NCBI GenBank assembly: GCA_002320605.1
Contig: DCKG01000020.1
Coordinates: 10,856-74,855 of the forward strand
Origin: Bacteroidales bacterium UBA1680
Lineage (GTDB): Bacteria; Bacteroidota; Bacteroidia; Bacteroidales; UBA932
Reading direction: 5' to 3'
DNA: 64,000 bases
Shown here: piece after piece, positions 41,165 through 49,473 of the stretch
Numbering within the stretch: position 1 is the stretch's first letter
Layout: the number at the start of each line of letters is the position of its first letter
Translations under genes and position numbers: made by a program
The notes under the pieces: generated by a model
Told to the model about the DNA's origin: nothing
The model's database searches: none
Seen by the model: only the letters and a program-made list of their open reading frames with translations

Positions 41165-41188
41165 ATCCTGAATCAAGTTCAGGATGAC
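41165..41188. repeat. REP-like palindrome between mraY and murD, copy 1
   Basis: ATCCTGAA (41165-41172) and TTCAGGAT (41178-41185) are exact complements around a 5-base loop, followed by GAC. On the minus strand the element begins GTCATCCTGA and ends TCAGGATCTA. Copy 2, with the same two ends, lies at 61326-61353 inside the cardiolipin synthase gene. Confidence 0.65.
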
Positions 41189-41218
41189 AGCATTATCATG
41201 TTTTAGCAGTGCCAGGCA

Positions 41219-42529
41219 TCATCTTATTTTCAGCAATGCCAGCGTGGCGGCGGCAAGGATGATGCCTATCATCCAGAACCGCGTCACTATCTTGGCCTCT
41301 GGAACGGCATGCACAGGCTTGCTGATGAGCGCGGGCACCCCCTCCTTCTGATAGTGATGGTGCAGCGGCGTCATTTTGAACACCCTCCGCCCCTCTCCGT
41401 ATTTCTTCTTCGTGTATTTGAAGTAATATCTTTGAATGATGACTGACAGTGCTTCTACTAGGAATATTCCGCATAGCAGGGGCAGCAGCAGTTCTTTGCG
41501 AATCAGCACGGCGCTTACCCCTACGATGCCCCCTATGGTCAGGCTTCCCGTGTCACCCATGAACACTTGGGCAGGATAAGAATTGTACCACAAGAATCCT
41601 AGCAAGGCGCCTGCGAATGCGGACATGAACACTGCGATTTCTCCCGCCCCTGGGATATACATTATGTTCAAGTAATTGGAATTCACTAAATTGCCGCTTA
41701 ACCAAGCCAGAATGCCGATTACCACGCCTACGATAGCGGTAGTACCCGCCGCAAGGCCATCCAGGCCATCCGTGAGGTTCGTGCCATTAGACAGGGCCGT
41801 GATCACTATCACGATCATGAACACGTAGATCGCCCATTTGCAATACCAGCCCCAGCGGCCTTTGAACGGAGACAGCCATTTGTAATCGAACTCGTGATCC
41901 TTCACGAACGGAATCGTCGTCTTCGTGCTTTTTACGACGTTCTCCATCTTCCACCCCACGTCCTGGGCCACGAGAGTTTCTGAATCCACGTTCAGCGAAT
42001 GAGTGTTTCCTTGCTCCACGATATTTTGCTCTCCTACCTTCACGGGTACTTTCTCGCGGACCACGATGTCGTTGCTGAAGCACACCGCAAGGCCTACGAT
42101 GAAGCCGAGGACAATCTGCCCCGCCAGCTTCACTTTCGGATGCAGGCCTTCCTTGTTATGCTTGTAAACCTTGATGTAATCGTCTGCATAGCCCAAGGCT
42201 CCGCACCATAATGTGGTTATGACAAGCAATATGACGTAGATATTCGTAAGGTCGCAGAACAGCAAGACGGGAACTAGCACGGAGATGATGATTATTATTC
42301 CGCCCATTGTAGGCGTGCCCTTTTTCTGCATCTGCCCTTCCAGGCCGAGATCCCTTATGGTTTCCCCAATCTGCTTCTTCTGAAGCCATTTTATGATCGA
42401 CTTCCCAAGGAAGAAAGCCAGCAGCATTGCCGTTACGCTGGACAGAATCGCCCGGAATGACAGATAGGTGAACAGCCCCTGTCCAGGGATGTCGTACTCT
42501 TTAAGCGCTTGGAATAAATGGTATATCAT
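41219..42529 (-). CDS. mraY: phospho-N-acetylmuramoyl-pentapeptide transferase
   Basis: A 436-residue integral membrane enzyme making lipid I. Key motifs: KKGTPTMGGIIIIISVLVP near 69, GYADDYIKVYKHNKEGL near 114 (catalytic Asp pair), NGTNLTDGLDGLAAG near 257 and MTPLHHHYQKEG near 386. A periplasmic insertion of about 60 residues (VREKVPVKVGEQNIVEQG onward) makes it longer than proteobacterial MraY; I believe such insertions are usual in Bacteroidota. It starts 1 base after the murE stop. Confidence 0.96.
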   Translation of the reverse strand: MIYHLFQALKEYDIPGQGLFTYLSFRAILSSVTAMLLAFFLGKSIIKWLQKKQIGETIRDLGLEGQMQKKGTPTMGGIIIIISVLVPVLLFCDLTNIYVILLVITTLWCGALGYADDYIKVYKHNKEGLHPKVKLAGQIVLGFIVGLAVCFSNDIVVREKVPVKVGEQNIVEQGNTHSLNVDSETLVAQDVGWKMENVVKSTKTTIPFVKDHEFDYKWLSPFKGRWGWYCKWAIYVFMIVIVITALSNGTNLTDGLDGLAAGTTAIVGVVIGILAWLSGNLVNSNYLNIMYIPGAGEIAVFMSAFAGALLGFLWYNSYPAQVFMGDTGSLTIGGIVGVSAVLIRKELLLPLLCGIFLVEALSVIIQRYYFKYTKKKYGEGRRVFKMTPLHHHYQKEGVPALISKPVHAVPEAKIVTRFWMIGIILAAATLALLKIR

Positions 42530-42530
42530 A

Positions 42531-44021
42531 TTACTTGTTTTCTGTGTTTACCTGCGAGAATACCTCGTCCAGCACCTCTCTCTCATCGAAATGACGATGC
42601 TCGGAGCCGATTATCTGGTAGGTCTCATGCCCTTTGCCTGCTAGCAGTATCACCGCCCCCTTAGGAGCCGTCATCACCGCCGTGCGGATGGCTTCTTTTC
42701 TGTCTGCTATGAATATGGCCTTGGCTAGTCCCTTAGGGGAGAAACCGGCTTTTATGTCATTCATTATATCCTCTGTTTTCTCGGTGCGGCTGTTGTCCGA
42801 CGTGACAATAATCCTGTCGGCATATTCTTCGGCGATTTTCGCCATCTCTGGCCTCTTGGTCTTATCCCTGTCTCCTCCGCAGCCGAACAAGCATATCAGC
42901 GTCCTGCCCTTATCGATGTCCTTCAGGGTTTTCAGTACGTTCTCAAGTGCATCCGGAGTGTGGGCATAATCTATCACGGCAGTGATGTCGTCAGGCCCTT
43001 TCCTATTCTCTAGCCTGCCAGTAGCAGGGGCTAGGCCGCTGATTTTCACAAGGGTCTCGTCAGGATTTGCCCCCACGGCAAGAGCGGCGCAATATATTGC
43101 CAATATGTTGTAGGCATTGTGCTGGCCGATGAGTTTCGTCCAGGCCTCTCTGCCATCGATTCTCAGCAACATGCCCTCCATGCTCTCTTCCATTATCCTG
43201 CAAGAGTGGTCTGCCAAGCCTTTACAAGAATATGTCACCACTCTCGCCTTCGTATTCTGCACCATCACCATCCCGTTTTTGTCATCTGCGTTCGTGATTG
43301 CGATGGCATTCGGCCCAAGGTTGTCGAAGAACAATTTCTTGCATCTTAAGTATTCTGCGAAAGTCTTATGGTAATCCAGATGGTCGTGAGTGAGGTTCGA
43401 GAATATGGCAACTTTGAATTCCAGCCCAGAGACACGTTCCTGCTCCAAGCCTATTGAACTGACTTCCATGAAACAGTATTCGCAGCCCTCATTCACCATC
43501 TCGTTCATTAAGTAGTTGATAGTGATTGGGTCGGCGGTCGTGTTTGCCGTCTCGGAACGATGCTTCCCTACGAAATTCGCAATCGTGGACAGCAATCCGC
43601 AATTGTAGCCAAGCGACATGAACAGGTTGTGAAGCAGGGTTACGGTAGTCGTTTTCCCGTTCGTCCCGGTTATGCCTATCAGGGTGAGCTTGCGAGATGG
43701 GTTATCGTAGAAATTCGCTGCCATGATGGCCACGGCATGCCTGGAATTTTCTACTTTCACCAAGGCTATCCCTGCTCCGCCGCTTGCCTTGGCAAGCTGC
43801 TCAGCAAGGATGTCTTCATCTTCGTAGGCTACTGCTACTGCGCCCGCCTTGATGGCGGAAGCGATGTAGGTCTGTCCATCGGCATCGTGGCCCTTGACTG
43901 CTATGAATAAAGAGCCCGGGGCCGCTTTCCTGGAATCGTTGCAGATGTCCGAGATCTCGATGTACCTGTCGCCGGTCACCGAGATTACCCCGCTATCTGC
44001 TATGATGTCATTTAATATCAT
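42531..44021 (-). CDS. murE: UDP-N-acetylmuramoyl-L-alanyl-D-glutamate--meso-diaminopimelate ligase
   Basis: A 496-residue Mur ligase. ATP loop GITGTNGKTTTVTLLHNLF near 115, NLTHDHLDYHKTF near 210, and a C-terminal DNSRTEKTEDIMNDI with the Asp-Asn-X-Arg signature that marks the meso-diaminopimelate-adding type. The start is taken as ATG at 44019-44021 (MILNDIIADSG), just past the PBP stop; an earlier in-frame ATG at 44045 would lie inside the PBP gene. Confidence 0.94.
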   Translation of the reverse strand: MILNDIIADSGVISVTGDRYIEISDICNDSRKAAPGSLFIAVKGHDADGQTYIASAIKAGAVAVAYEDEDILAEQLAKASGGAGIALVKVENSRHAVAIMAANFYDNPSRKLTLIGITGTNGKTTTVTLLHNLFMSLGYNCGLLSTIANFVGKHRSETANTTADPITINYLMNEMVNEGCEYCFMEVSSIGLEQERVSGLEFKVAIFSNLTHDHLDYHKTFAEYLRCKKLFFDNLGPNAIAITNADDKNGMVMVQNTKARVVTYSCKGLADHSCRIMEESMEGMLLRIDGREAWTKLIGQHNAYNILAIYCAALAVGANPDETLVKISGLAPATGRLENRKGPDDITAVIDYAHTPDALENVLKTLKDIDKGRTLICLFGCGGDRDKTKRPEMAKIAEEYADRIIVTSDNSRTEKTEDIMNDIKAGFSPKGLAKAIFIADRKEAIRTAVMTAPKGAVILLAGKGHETYQIIGSEHRHFDEREVLDEVFSQVNTENK

Positions 44022-44025
44022 ATAT

Positions 44026-46011
44026 TCATTTATTATTTTTCCCATTCCGCTTCTCTACGGCCTTATTGTTGCCGGCCTTTTCTACAGCTTTCTTGTCGCT
44101 GGCCTTGTTGAATTCCGGCATATTGCCTGTCTCGTGCAACACTTCTCCCAAATCGGGATCCATGGTGTAGATCTGGTCCACGATTTCCCTTAATGCCGCA
44201 GCCGGCAGCACTCCTCCATACACGCTTCCCCGGATCAAGTAAGATTTCAGGCAGATGATCGCACTGTATTTAGGCTCATCGGCAGGGAAGAATCCTACGA
44301 AGGTCGCCAAGTTTGTATAGCTGCCGTCTTTTGTCACGTAAGGGTTCTGCATTCCATATTTCTTTATCTGCTCCCCGGTAAGTGTCTGCCTGGAAGTCCC
44401 TGTTTTTCCTGCCACTTGCAGTTTCGCTCCTCTTAGCTTCCTTGAGGCAGTCGCTCCCATTTCGCTAGTCACGGCCTTCATTGCCCTAAGCATGGTGTCT
44501 GCGGTGGCTTTTGAACAAATTGATGCGTTCAGTACGCTAGGTCCCCTCTTTTCTTTCACTACTCCATTTCGCTCTATGCTTTCCACGAGGTATGGCTTCA
44601 TCATCTTACCTTTGTTTGCGATGGCATTGTAGAACGTAAGGACGTGCAGCGGAGTCTCTTTCACTGCGTAACCCATGGCTACTGAGCCTAGGTCGGTAGC
44701 GCTCCATGATGGTGATTCTGGATTTGGAACATACGGGGGCTGAAGGCCATCCAGGTCGAAATCCCATGCCTGGCCTAATTTGTAGAGGTACAGCTTGTCT
44801 ATGAATCTCTTCGGATTGTCGGAATAATTGTGGACTGCCAGGTACCGGAACACATAGTTCGAGGATATCTTGAAGCCATGCAGGTAGGAGATGTATTTCA
44901 TTCCTCTCACGTGGTCGTCCGGCGGGTATCCAGGGATTATTCCGTTGTTAGTCGGTATGCTGTCGTCCAAAGACTCGATGTAGCCATCTTCTATTGCAGT
45001 CATCAGAGTGGTAGCCTTGAACACCGAACCCGGCTCTGAACTCAGCCCTATGGCCATATTGTATGTCTCGTTCAGGCTCTGGTCTGTGGAATCCCTCATC
45101 AGGTTCACCATTGCTCTTATGGCGCCTGTCTTCACGTCCATGATTACGACGCATCCCATCTCGATGCTCTTATCGTCGGTGATTTGTTTCCTAAGCGCCT
45201 TGTCTGCTACGTCCTGCAGCGTAATGTCTAACGTAGTTCTTACGTCGTATCCGTCTTGCGGCTTAACGAATGTGCTGTCGTAGTTCTGGATTTTCCCGTT
45301 CTCGGTGGACTTCAGCCACACTTTCCCTTCTTCTCCGTGCAGCACGTAGTCGTATTTACCCTCAAGCCCTATGTGGTTGTTTCCATTCGAGTTTGAATTG
45401 TCTTTCACGTAACCAATCGTTCGCCTTGCCAGAGTGCCGTAAGGGTATTGGCGGGAGTCCTTAGTCTCTACTATGATGCCGCTCTTGTACTGGCCCTCAT
45501 TCATCAGTGGCATATTCTTCATCTTCAGATAAGTCTCTCTGTCCACTGGTTTCCCTATCTTGAGGTATTTCTCACCGTTGCGCCTTCCGGCCGTTATTTC
45601 TCTGTAATATTCATCAGCGCTCTTGTCTCCCATCTCCTCGGCCAGGCCGTTGCAGAACGCCCTTGCCTTCGCAAGCCACTCCTGCTCCAATTTCATGGGC
45701 TCTTTCTGTGATTTGAAATAATCTTTCCTTACCGTGCAGTCCATGTACAGCTGGTACATAGGGGTAGAAATTGCTAGCAGCCTGCCATCATTGGCTATTA
45801 TGGCGCCACGTTCCGGCTCGATCTTGCTTTTGATGTTTCTCGGCAGGTAGAACTTCTCGACATCTTTATCCAGGTTCCAAAAACACTGAATATATATGAT
45901 TCTTCCCACCAGTACGACACCCAAGATCAAAAGGGCAAAGTAGCAGTAGTACAGGATGACCGCCATCCTGTCCCGTTTCTTAATATTTCGTCTCTCCGTT
46001 TCCATGTTCAT
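44026..46011 (-). CDS. ftsI: division penicillin-binding protein (FtsI/PBP3-type transpeptidase)
   Basis: A 661-residue class B PBP. One N-terminal membrane helix (MAVILYYCYFALLILGVVLV), a dimerisation region (PERGAIIANDGRLLAIS), then the transpeptidase: Ser329 in SEPGSVFK (the SxxK motif), an SxN region near 386 and KTGTSR near 535. It cross-links septal peptidoglycan with FtsW. It ends in a Lys/Asn-rich tail. Its start overlaps the FtsL stop by 4 bases. Confidence 0.95.
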   Translation of the reverse strand: MNMETERRNIKKRDRMAVILYYCYFALLILGVVLVGRIIYIQCFWNLDKDVEKFYLPRNIKSKIEPERGAIIANDGRLLAISTPMYQLYMDCTVRKDYFKSQKEPMKLEQEWLAKARAFCNGLAEEMGDKSADEYYREITAGRRNGEKYLKIGKPVDRETYLKMKNMPLMNEGQYKSGIIVETKDSRQYPYGTLARRTIGYVKDNSNSNGNNHIGLEGKYDYVLHGEEGKVWLKSTENGKIQNYDSTFVKPQDGYDVRTTLDITLQDVADKALRKQITDDKSIEMGCVVIMDVKTGAIRAMVNLMRDSTDQSLNETYNMAIGLSSEPGSVFKATTLMTAIEDGYIESLDDSIPTNNGIIPGYPPDDHVRGMKYISYLHGFKISSNYVFRYLAVHNYSDNPKRFIDKLYLYKLGQAWDFDLDGLQPPYVPNPESPSWSATDLGSVAMGYAVKETPLHVLTFYNAIANKGKMMKPYLVESIERNGVVKEKRGPSVLNASICSKATADTMLRAMKAVTSEMGATASRKLRGAKLQVAGKTGTSRQTLTGEQIKKYGMQNPYVTKDGSYTNLATFVGFFPADEPKYSAIICLKSYLIRGSVYGGVLPAAALREIVDQIYTMDPDLGEVLHETGNMPEFNKASDKKAVEKAGNNKAVEKRNGKNNK

Positions 46012-46397
46012 TGTCTGCCCTTATTGTCTTGCTTTGAGCTAATCTTGTAGGCTGGTTTCTCGGCGTTCGTAAGCTTGGAGCCTTTTTCTTCAAGCTTTTC
46101 CTGCACTTTGCTCATTCGTCCAAGGCTTGCCATCTCTATCGTTTTCTGAGCCCGGTATATTTTCACATTTTCTAGTTCTTTCCTGTTCTGCTCGACTTTT
46201 ATGAATGTTTTTTCCATCTTCAGGCTTATCCAGATGCTCAGCCAGATGAGGAAGATAGTGTATATGATGTGTATGAAATAGCGATCAATCTGCAGTCTCA
46301 ACAGGAATTCCCCTTTGAGAGTTGCAAAAAAGGCATTTTTAAACCACTGACAAATGTCAGAGAGCCTCCATTTCTTCTGTTCAGCAGTTTCTGCCAT
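46008..46397 (-). CDS. ftsL: FtsL-like division protein
   Basis: A roughly 129-residue bitopic protein from the ATG at 46395-46397 (MAETAEQKKW); a GTG nine bases earlier is also open. One membrane helix (IHIIYTIFLIWLSIWISL) is followed by a coiled-coil-like periplasmic stretch (EKTFIKVEQNRKELENVKI). Sequence conservation is low, so the call rests on topology, size and its place between rsmH and the division PBP. The start lies inside the rsmH 3' end (17-base overlap). Confidence 0.72.
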   Translation of the reverse strand: MAETAEQKKWRLSDICQWFKNAFFATLKGEFLLRLQIDRYFIHIIYTIFLIWLSIWISLKMEKTFIKVEQNRKELENVKIYRAQKTIEMASLGRMSKVQEKLEEKGSKLTNAEKPAYKISSKQDNKGRQ

Positions 46398-47325
46398 ATC
46401 CTTCACTTTTCTCTGCTATCCTTAATTTTGCGCTCCGAGCCCTCGTGTTCCCGGAAATCTCATCTTCGCCAGGCACTATCGGCTTCCTGTTCACTGCCTT
46501 CAATGGAGCATCCAGATTGCCGTAAATGTCTTTCTCCTCTATTCCGCTAGGATTTCCTGTCTTTATGAAATTCTTCACCATTCGGTCTTCAAGGGAATGG
46601 TACGTTATTATCACCAGCCTTCCTCCTGGCTTCAGGGTATCTGCGGCCCCGTCCAGGAATTTCTCTAAGGAACGCATCTCATGATTGACTTCGATGCGTA
46701 AGGCCTGATAGATTTTCGCTAGGAACTTGTGAGTGGCTGCCTTCGGAAGCGCTGGTTCCATTGCCCCTGTTAGCTGGGCTGTCGTGCTTATGTGGGACTT
46801 AGCCCTGGCGGCAGCAATCAGCTGCGAGAGCTTTCGAGCATTGGGCACCTCGCCATAAATCCTGAATATTCTTTCGAGTTCCTCTTGGGAATATTCATTG
46901 ACGACTTTCTCTGCCGTCAGATCACCCTCTTGATTCATCCTCATGTCCAGCGGAGCATCGTACCTGAAAGAGAATCCTCTCTCGGCGGTGTCGAACTGAT
47001 GAGAGGACACGCCTAGGTCGGCGAGAACTCCGTCCAGTCCTGCGCTTGCAAGCATGCCGTCATGAACCGCCTGGAGGACATAATTGCGGATGAAACGGAA
47101 ATCGCCGTGTACCAGCGTAAGGCGAGAATCATCAATTTTGTTGTTTATAAAAGCGTCGCCGTCACGATCGAAGGCGATGACGTGACCGTCTTCGTTTAAG
47201 CGTGAAAGAAGTTCGGCGGTGTGACCACCGCCTCCGAATGTGACGTCGGCGTAAATTCCTGATGGATTGGTGACGAGTGCGGCTATGCTCTCGTGAAGAA
47301 GTACAGGTGTATGGTATTCAGACAT
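46381..47325 (-). CDS. rsmH: 16S rRNA m4C1402 methyltransferase
   Basis: A 314-residue SAM-dependent methyltransferase. It opens with YHTPVLLHESIAAL, has the SAM loop YADVTFGGGGHTAELLSRL, GVLADLGVSSHQFDTAERGF near 108 and RLVIITYHSLEDRMVKNF near 243, all RsmH/MraW hallmarks. It methylates N4 of C1402 in the ribosomal P site. It lies 19 bases after mraZ in the dcw operon. Confidence 0.97.
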   Translation of the reverse strand: MSEYHTPVLLHESIAALVTNPSGIYADVTFGGGGHTAELLSRLNEDGHVIAFDRDGDAFINNKIDDSRLTLVHGDFRFIRNYVLQAVHDGMLASAGLDGVLADLGVSSHQFDTAERGFSFRYDAPLDMRMNQEGDLTAEKVVNEYSQEELERIFRIYGEVPNARKLSQLIAAARAKSHISTTAQLTGAMEPALPKAATHKFLAKIYQALRIEVNHEMRSLEKFLDGAADTLKPGGRLVIITYHSLEDRMVKNFIKTGNPSGIEEKDIYGNLDAPLKAVNRKPIVPGEDEISGNTRARSAKLRIAEKSEGYGRNC

Positions 47326-47344
47326 TTCCGCAGCCCTCCTATCT

Positions 47345-47791
47345 CTACTGAGACAGCTGGCCTGCGATGTTCAAGAATTCTTCGTTGGAAATTGCGCTTG
47401 CCTCGTACTTTTCCTTTGCCCAAATCTCAATCTTGTAATCGCTGCCAGAGAACACTATCTCTTTTGTTACGCCTATGGATTCCAGAAGCTTCCGAGGGAT
47501 GGAAATACGTCCGAGCTTGGAATCCGGTTCAACGATGGCGCGGTCACGCATGTATTCCCTCCAGAAGGAGGCGTGAGAGCGATTGAAGAAATTGAGCTTC
47601 GATTTCACTTCCTGCGACTGGCGTTCCCACTCCTCGAAAGTGTACATTTCAAGACAGTCTTCGAATATGTCTTTCTTGATGACGAAGCGCATGTCTCCAT
47701 CGGTTGGCATCAACGATTTGAACGGTGCGGGGAAAACCACCCTGCACTTATCGTCTAGCTTCGCTGAATATTCTCCGATGAATGTTATCAT
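47345..47791 (-). CDS. mraZ: transcriptional regulator / dcw repressor MraZ
   Basis: A 148-residue protein of two SpoVT/AbrB-like half domains, each with the DXXXR pattern: SAKLDDKCRVVFPAPFK (residues 9-25) and PDSKLGRISIPRKLLESIG (about 93-111). MraZ forms rings and represses its own operon by binding tandem promoter repeats. Such repeats are seen directly upstream at 47831-47866. First gene of the dcw cluster. Confidence 0.96.
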   Translation of the reverse strand: MITFIGEYSAKLDDKCRVVFPAPFKSLMPTDGDMRFVIKKDIFEDCLEMYTFEEWERQSQEVKSKLNFFNRSHASFWREYMRDRAIVEPDSKLGRISIPRKLLESIGVTKEIVFSGSDYKIEIWAKEKYEASAISNEEFLNIAGQLSQ

Positions 47792-47814
47792 AGGTATCTA
47801 CTTTCACGCTAAGG

Positions 47815-47822
47815 CAAAGGTA
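47815..47822 (-). promoter_or_regulatory. -7 box of the dcw (mraZ) promoter
   Basis: Minus-strand reading is TACCTTTG, matching TAnnTTTG, 24 bases upstream of the mraZ start. The -33 zone falls inside the MraZ-type repeats and shows no TTG. Confidence 0.5.
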
Positions 47823-47830
47823 CTAATATT

Positions 47831-47866
47831 TTTCCATAATTTTCCACATGTTTCCAAAATTTTCCA
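47831..47866 (-). promoter_or_regulatory. putative MraZ operator: four tandem TGGAAA repeats at 10-bp period
   Basis: On the plus strand TTTCCA begins at 47831, 47841, 47851 and 47861, always followed by four variable bases. On the mraZ strand this is TGGAAA-N4 four times. The 10-bp phasing places all boxes on one face of the helix. The E. coli MraZ operator is three TGGGN boxes with 5-base spacers, the same period. The array sits just upstream of the -7 box, covering the -33 region. Confidence 0.78.
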
Positions 47867-47986
47867 CGAATTCTTGACGAGGCCATTCGTCCTGGATGCC
47901 TGGCATTCTGACGAAGTTCCCGTCTGGACAAATGACTTGTTGCTAATTTATTATGGATTAATTATTTTGTGGATGGCCTCTCTGCG
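47867..47986. other. rest of the tcdA-mraZ intergenic region
   Basis: About 120 bases between the operator repeats and the tcdA stop. No ORF or clear hairpin seen; A+T rich in the part nearest tcdA. Confidence 0.4.
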
Positions 47987-48757
47987 CTATTTCGCATAGT
48001 AGATGTCTTTGATGATGAGGCCGGCGAGGGTGAGTCCGAATATGGCAGTGACTGGCATAGTGGTGCCGTTGACGACGGCCTTCTTGGGCTGTCCTTCAGC
48101 TATGGCTGAATCCGGGTCCAAGGCAGTGCCGAGATTCGGCAGCACCTCGTCGTCATAGACACAGAGGAATTTCTTGTCCGGCATAGTGCCGTTTTTCTTG
48201 AATTTCTTGCGTATTGCCGCTGCTAGAGGGCAGCCCCGGACGCTCCAGAACTCGGCGACGTGAATCCGCGCCGGGTCGATTTTCAGGGCGGCGCCCATGG
48301 ATGCGAAGAATTTGGCGGATGACTCGCAAGCACGGAGAATTAGGAAAGCCTTATCTTTCAAGCTGTCAATGGCGTCCACCACGTAGTCATATTCATTCAG
48401 ATTGAACTTGTCGGCAGTTTCAGAAGCGTAAAGCTCCTGAATGGCAGTGATTTGCGCATCGGGATTGATTTCCAGCAGACGCTCCTTCATGGCTTCGACC
48501 TTCACCTGCCCCAGCGTGCGGCAGGTCGCCATGTCCTGGCGATTGACATTGGAGGCGGCAACCCTGTCCGAGTCAACGATGGTCATGTGGCCTATTCCTG
48601 ACCGCACCAGTCCTTCGGCGCACCAGCTGCCTACGCCGCCTACGCCGAAAATAATGATGCGAGCCTCTGCCAGCCTCAGCATCACCTCCTCTCCAACGAG
48701 AAGTTCTGTCCTTTGAAATATTCCTTCTGCCATTTGTCGAATTAATGAATATGCCAA
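47987..48757 (-). CDS. tcdA: tRNA threonylcarbamoyladenosine dehydratase (ThiF/MoeB family)
   Basis: A 256-residue E1-like adenylating enzyme that cyclises t6A37 to ct6A in tRNA. The nucleotide loop GVGGVGSWCAEGLVRSG lies near residues 36-52, then VDSDRVAASNVNRQ and VDAIDSLKDKAFLI, as in TcdA (CsdL/YgdL). C-terminal VNGTTMPVTAIFGLTLAG is also typical. Length matches the family. It runs away from the small membrane protein gene and ends 195 bases before mraZ. Confidence 0.9.
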   Translation of the reverse strand: MAYSLIRQMAEGIFQRTELLVGEEVMLRLAEARIIIFGVGGVGSWCAEGLVRSGIGHMTIVDSDRVAASNVNRQDMATCRTLGQVKVEAMKERLLEINPDAQITAIQELYASETADKFNLNEYDYVVDAIDSLKDKAFLILRACESSAKFFASMGAALKIDPARIHVAEFWSVRGCPLAAAIRKKFKKNGTMPDKKFLCVYDDEVLPNLGTALDPDSAIAEGQPKKAVVNGTTMPVTAIFGLTLAGLIIKDIYYAK

Positions 48758-48769
48758 AGATAGCTATTT

Positions 48770-48907
48770 CTAAATATAGACTATGATGTAGTACATCATT
48801 GCTCCGGAGGCGATTAGCTTTATGCCTGTGCCGAAAAGAAATCCGAGGAAGGAGCCGATGGCAGATTTCAAAGAGGCAGCGGCGATAATGTCAACAACCA
48901 CTTCCAT
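48770..48907 (-). CDS. unlisted 45-residue membrane protein
   Basis: A short minus-strand ORF, start ATG at 48905-48907 and stop at 48770-48772. It reads MEVVVDIIAAASLKSAIG, then a hydrophobic glycine-rich stretch (SFLGFLFGTGIKLIASG) and AMMYYIIVYI. One or two short membrane segments are likely. It occupies the 320-base gap between tcdA and superoxide reductase, and its stop is 12 bases before the tcdA start on the same strand, so the two may form one transcript. Function unknown. I judge it real from the tight fit and the coherent hydrophobic composition, not from a family match. Confidence 0.5.
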   Translation of the reverse strand: MEVVVDIIAAASLKSAIGSFLGFLFGTGIKLIASGAMMYYIIVYI

Positions 48908-49078
48908 TCATGAATATTTTATATTCCTGAAGCCCGAAGTTAGCAATTTCCTTGACAATGCATCTAATTTGAAAGCGAGAAAAATTATTGGGGCAGAATG
49001 TTGCATTTTTGACATAAATTGCTTAAATATTGCAAACCAATTTGAAATATTTATTAAACTTAAAGAAAATTAAAGAAT

Positions 49079-49462
49079 ATGGAAGAAGTTAAATTCTATC
49101 GCTGCCGTCATTGCGGCAATGTTATTGTGCATCTCGTAAGCAGCGGCGTCAACGTCGTTTGCTGCGGAGAGCCTATGCAACTCCTCGTGCCGAACACGCA
49201 GGACGCTTCACAGGAGAAGCATGTGCCTGTGATCGAGAAATCCGGGAACATCCTGACAGTGTGCGTCGGGAGCGTCGAACATCCGTCCCTTCCAGAGCAT
49301 TTCATAGAGTGGATAGCTGTGCAGACCCCTGCTGGCCTGCAGATTCACTATTTGAAGCCTGGCGATAAGCCAGAGGCTCGTTTCGCCCTTGCGGACGACA
49401 CGACCGAGGTGACAGTCTACGAATTCTGCAACCTCCACGGCCTCTGGAAGAGCACGCTTTAA
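49079..49462 (+). CDS. dfx: desulfoferrodoxin / superoxide reductase (2Fe type)
   Basis: A 127-residue enzyme that reduces superoxide to peroxide without making oxygen, typical of anaerobes. The N-terminal desulforedoxin centre has CRHC (residues 9-12) and VVCCGEP with the Cys pair. The C-terminal catalytic iron site has the expected ligands in EKHVPV, VEHPSLPEHFIEW and the closing CNLHGLW. Both centres are complete. It runs toward the TonB receptor gene; the stops are 11 bases apart. Confidence 0.94.
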   Translation: MEEVKFYRCRHCGNVIVHLVSSGVNVVCCGEPMQLLVPNTQDASQEKHVPVIEKSGNILTVCVGSVEHPSLPEHFIEWIAVQTPAGLQIHYLKPGDKPEARFALADDTTEVTVYEFCNLHGLWKSTL

Positions 49463-49473
49463 GGCCGTCGCCC

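Noticed and set aside
44022..44045. murE start at the upstream ATG (44045)
   Set aside because: It lies inside the PBP gene; the ATG at 44021 follows the PBP stop closely and gives the normal N-terminus.
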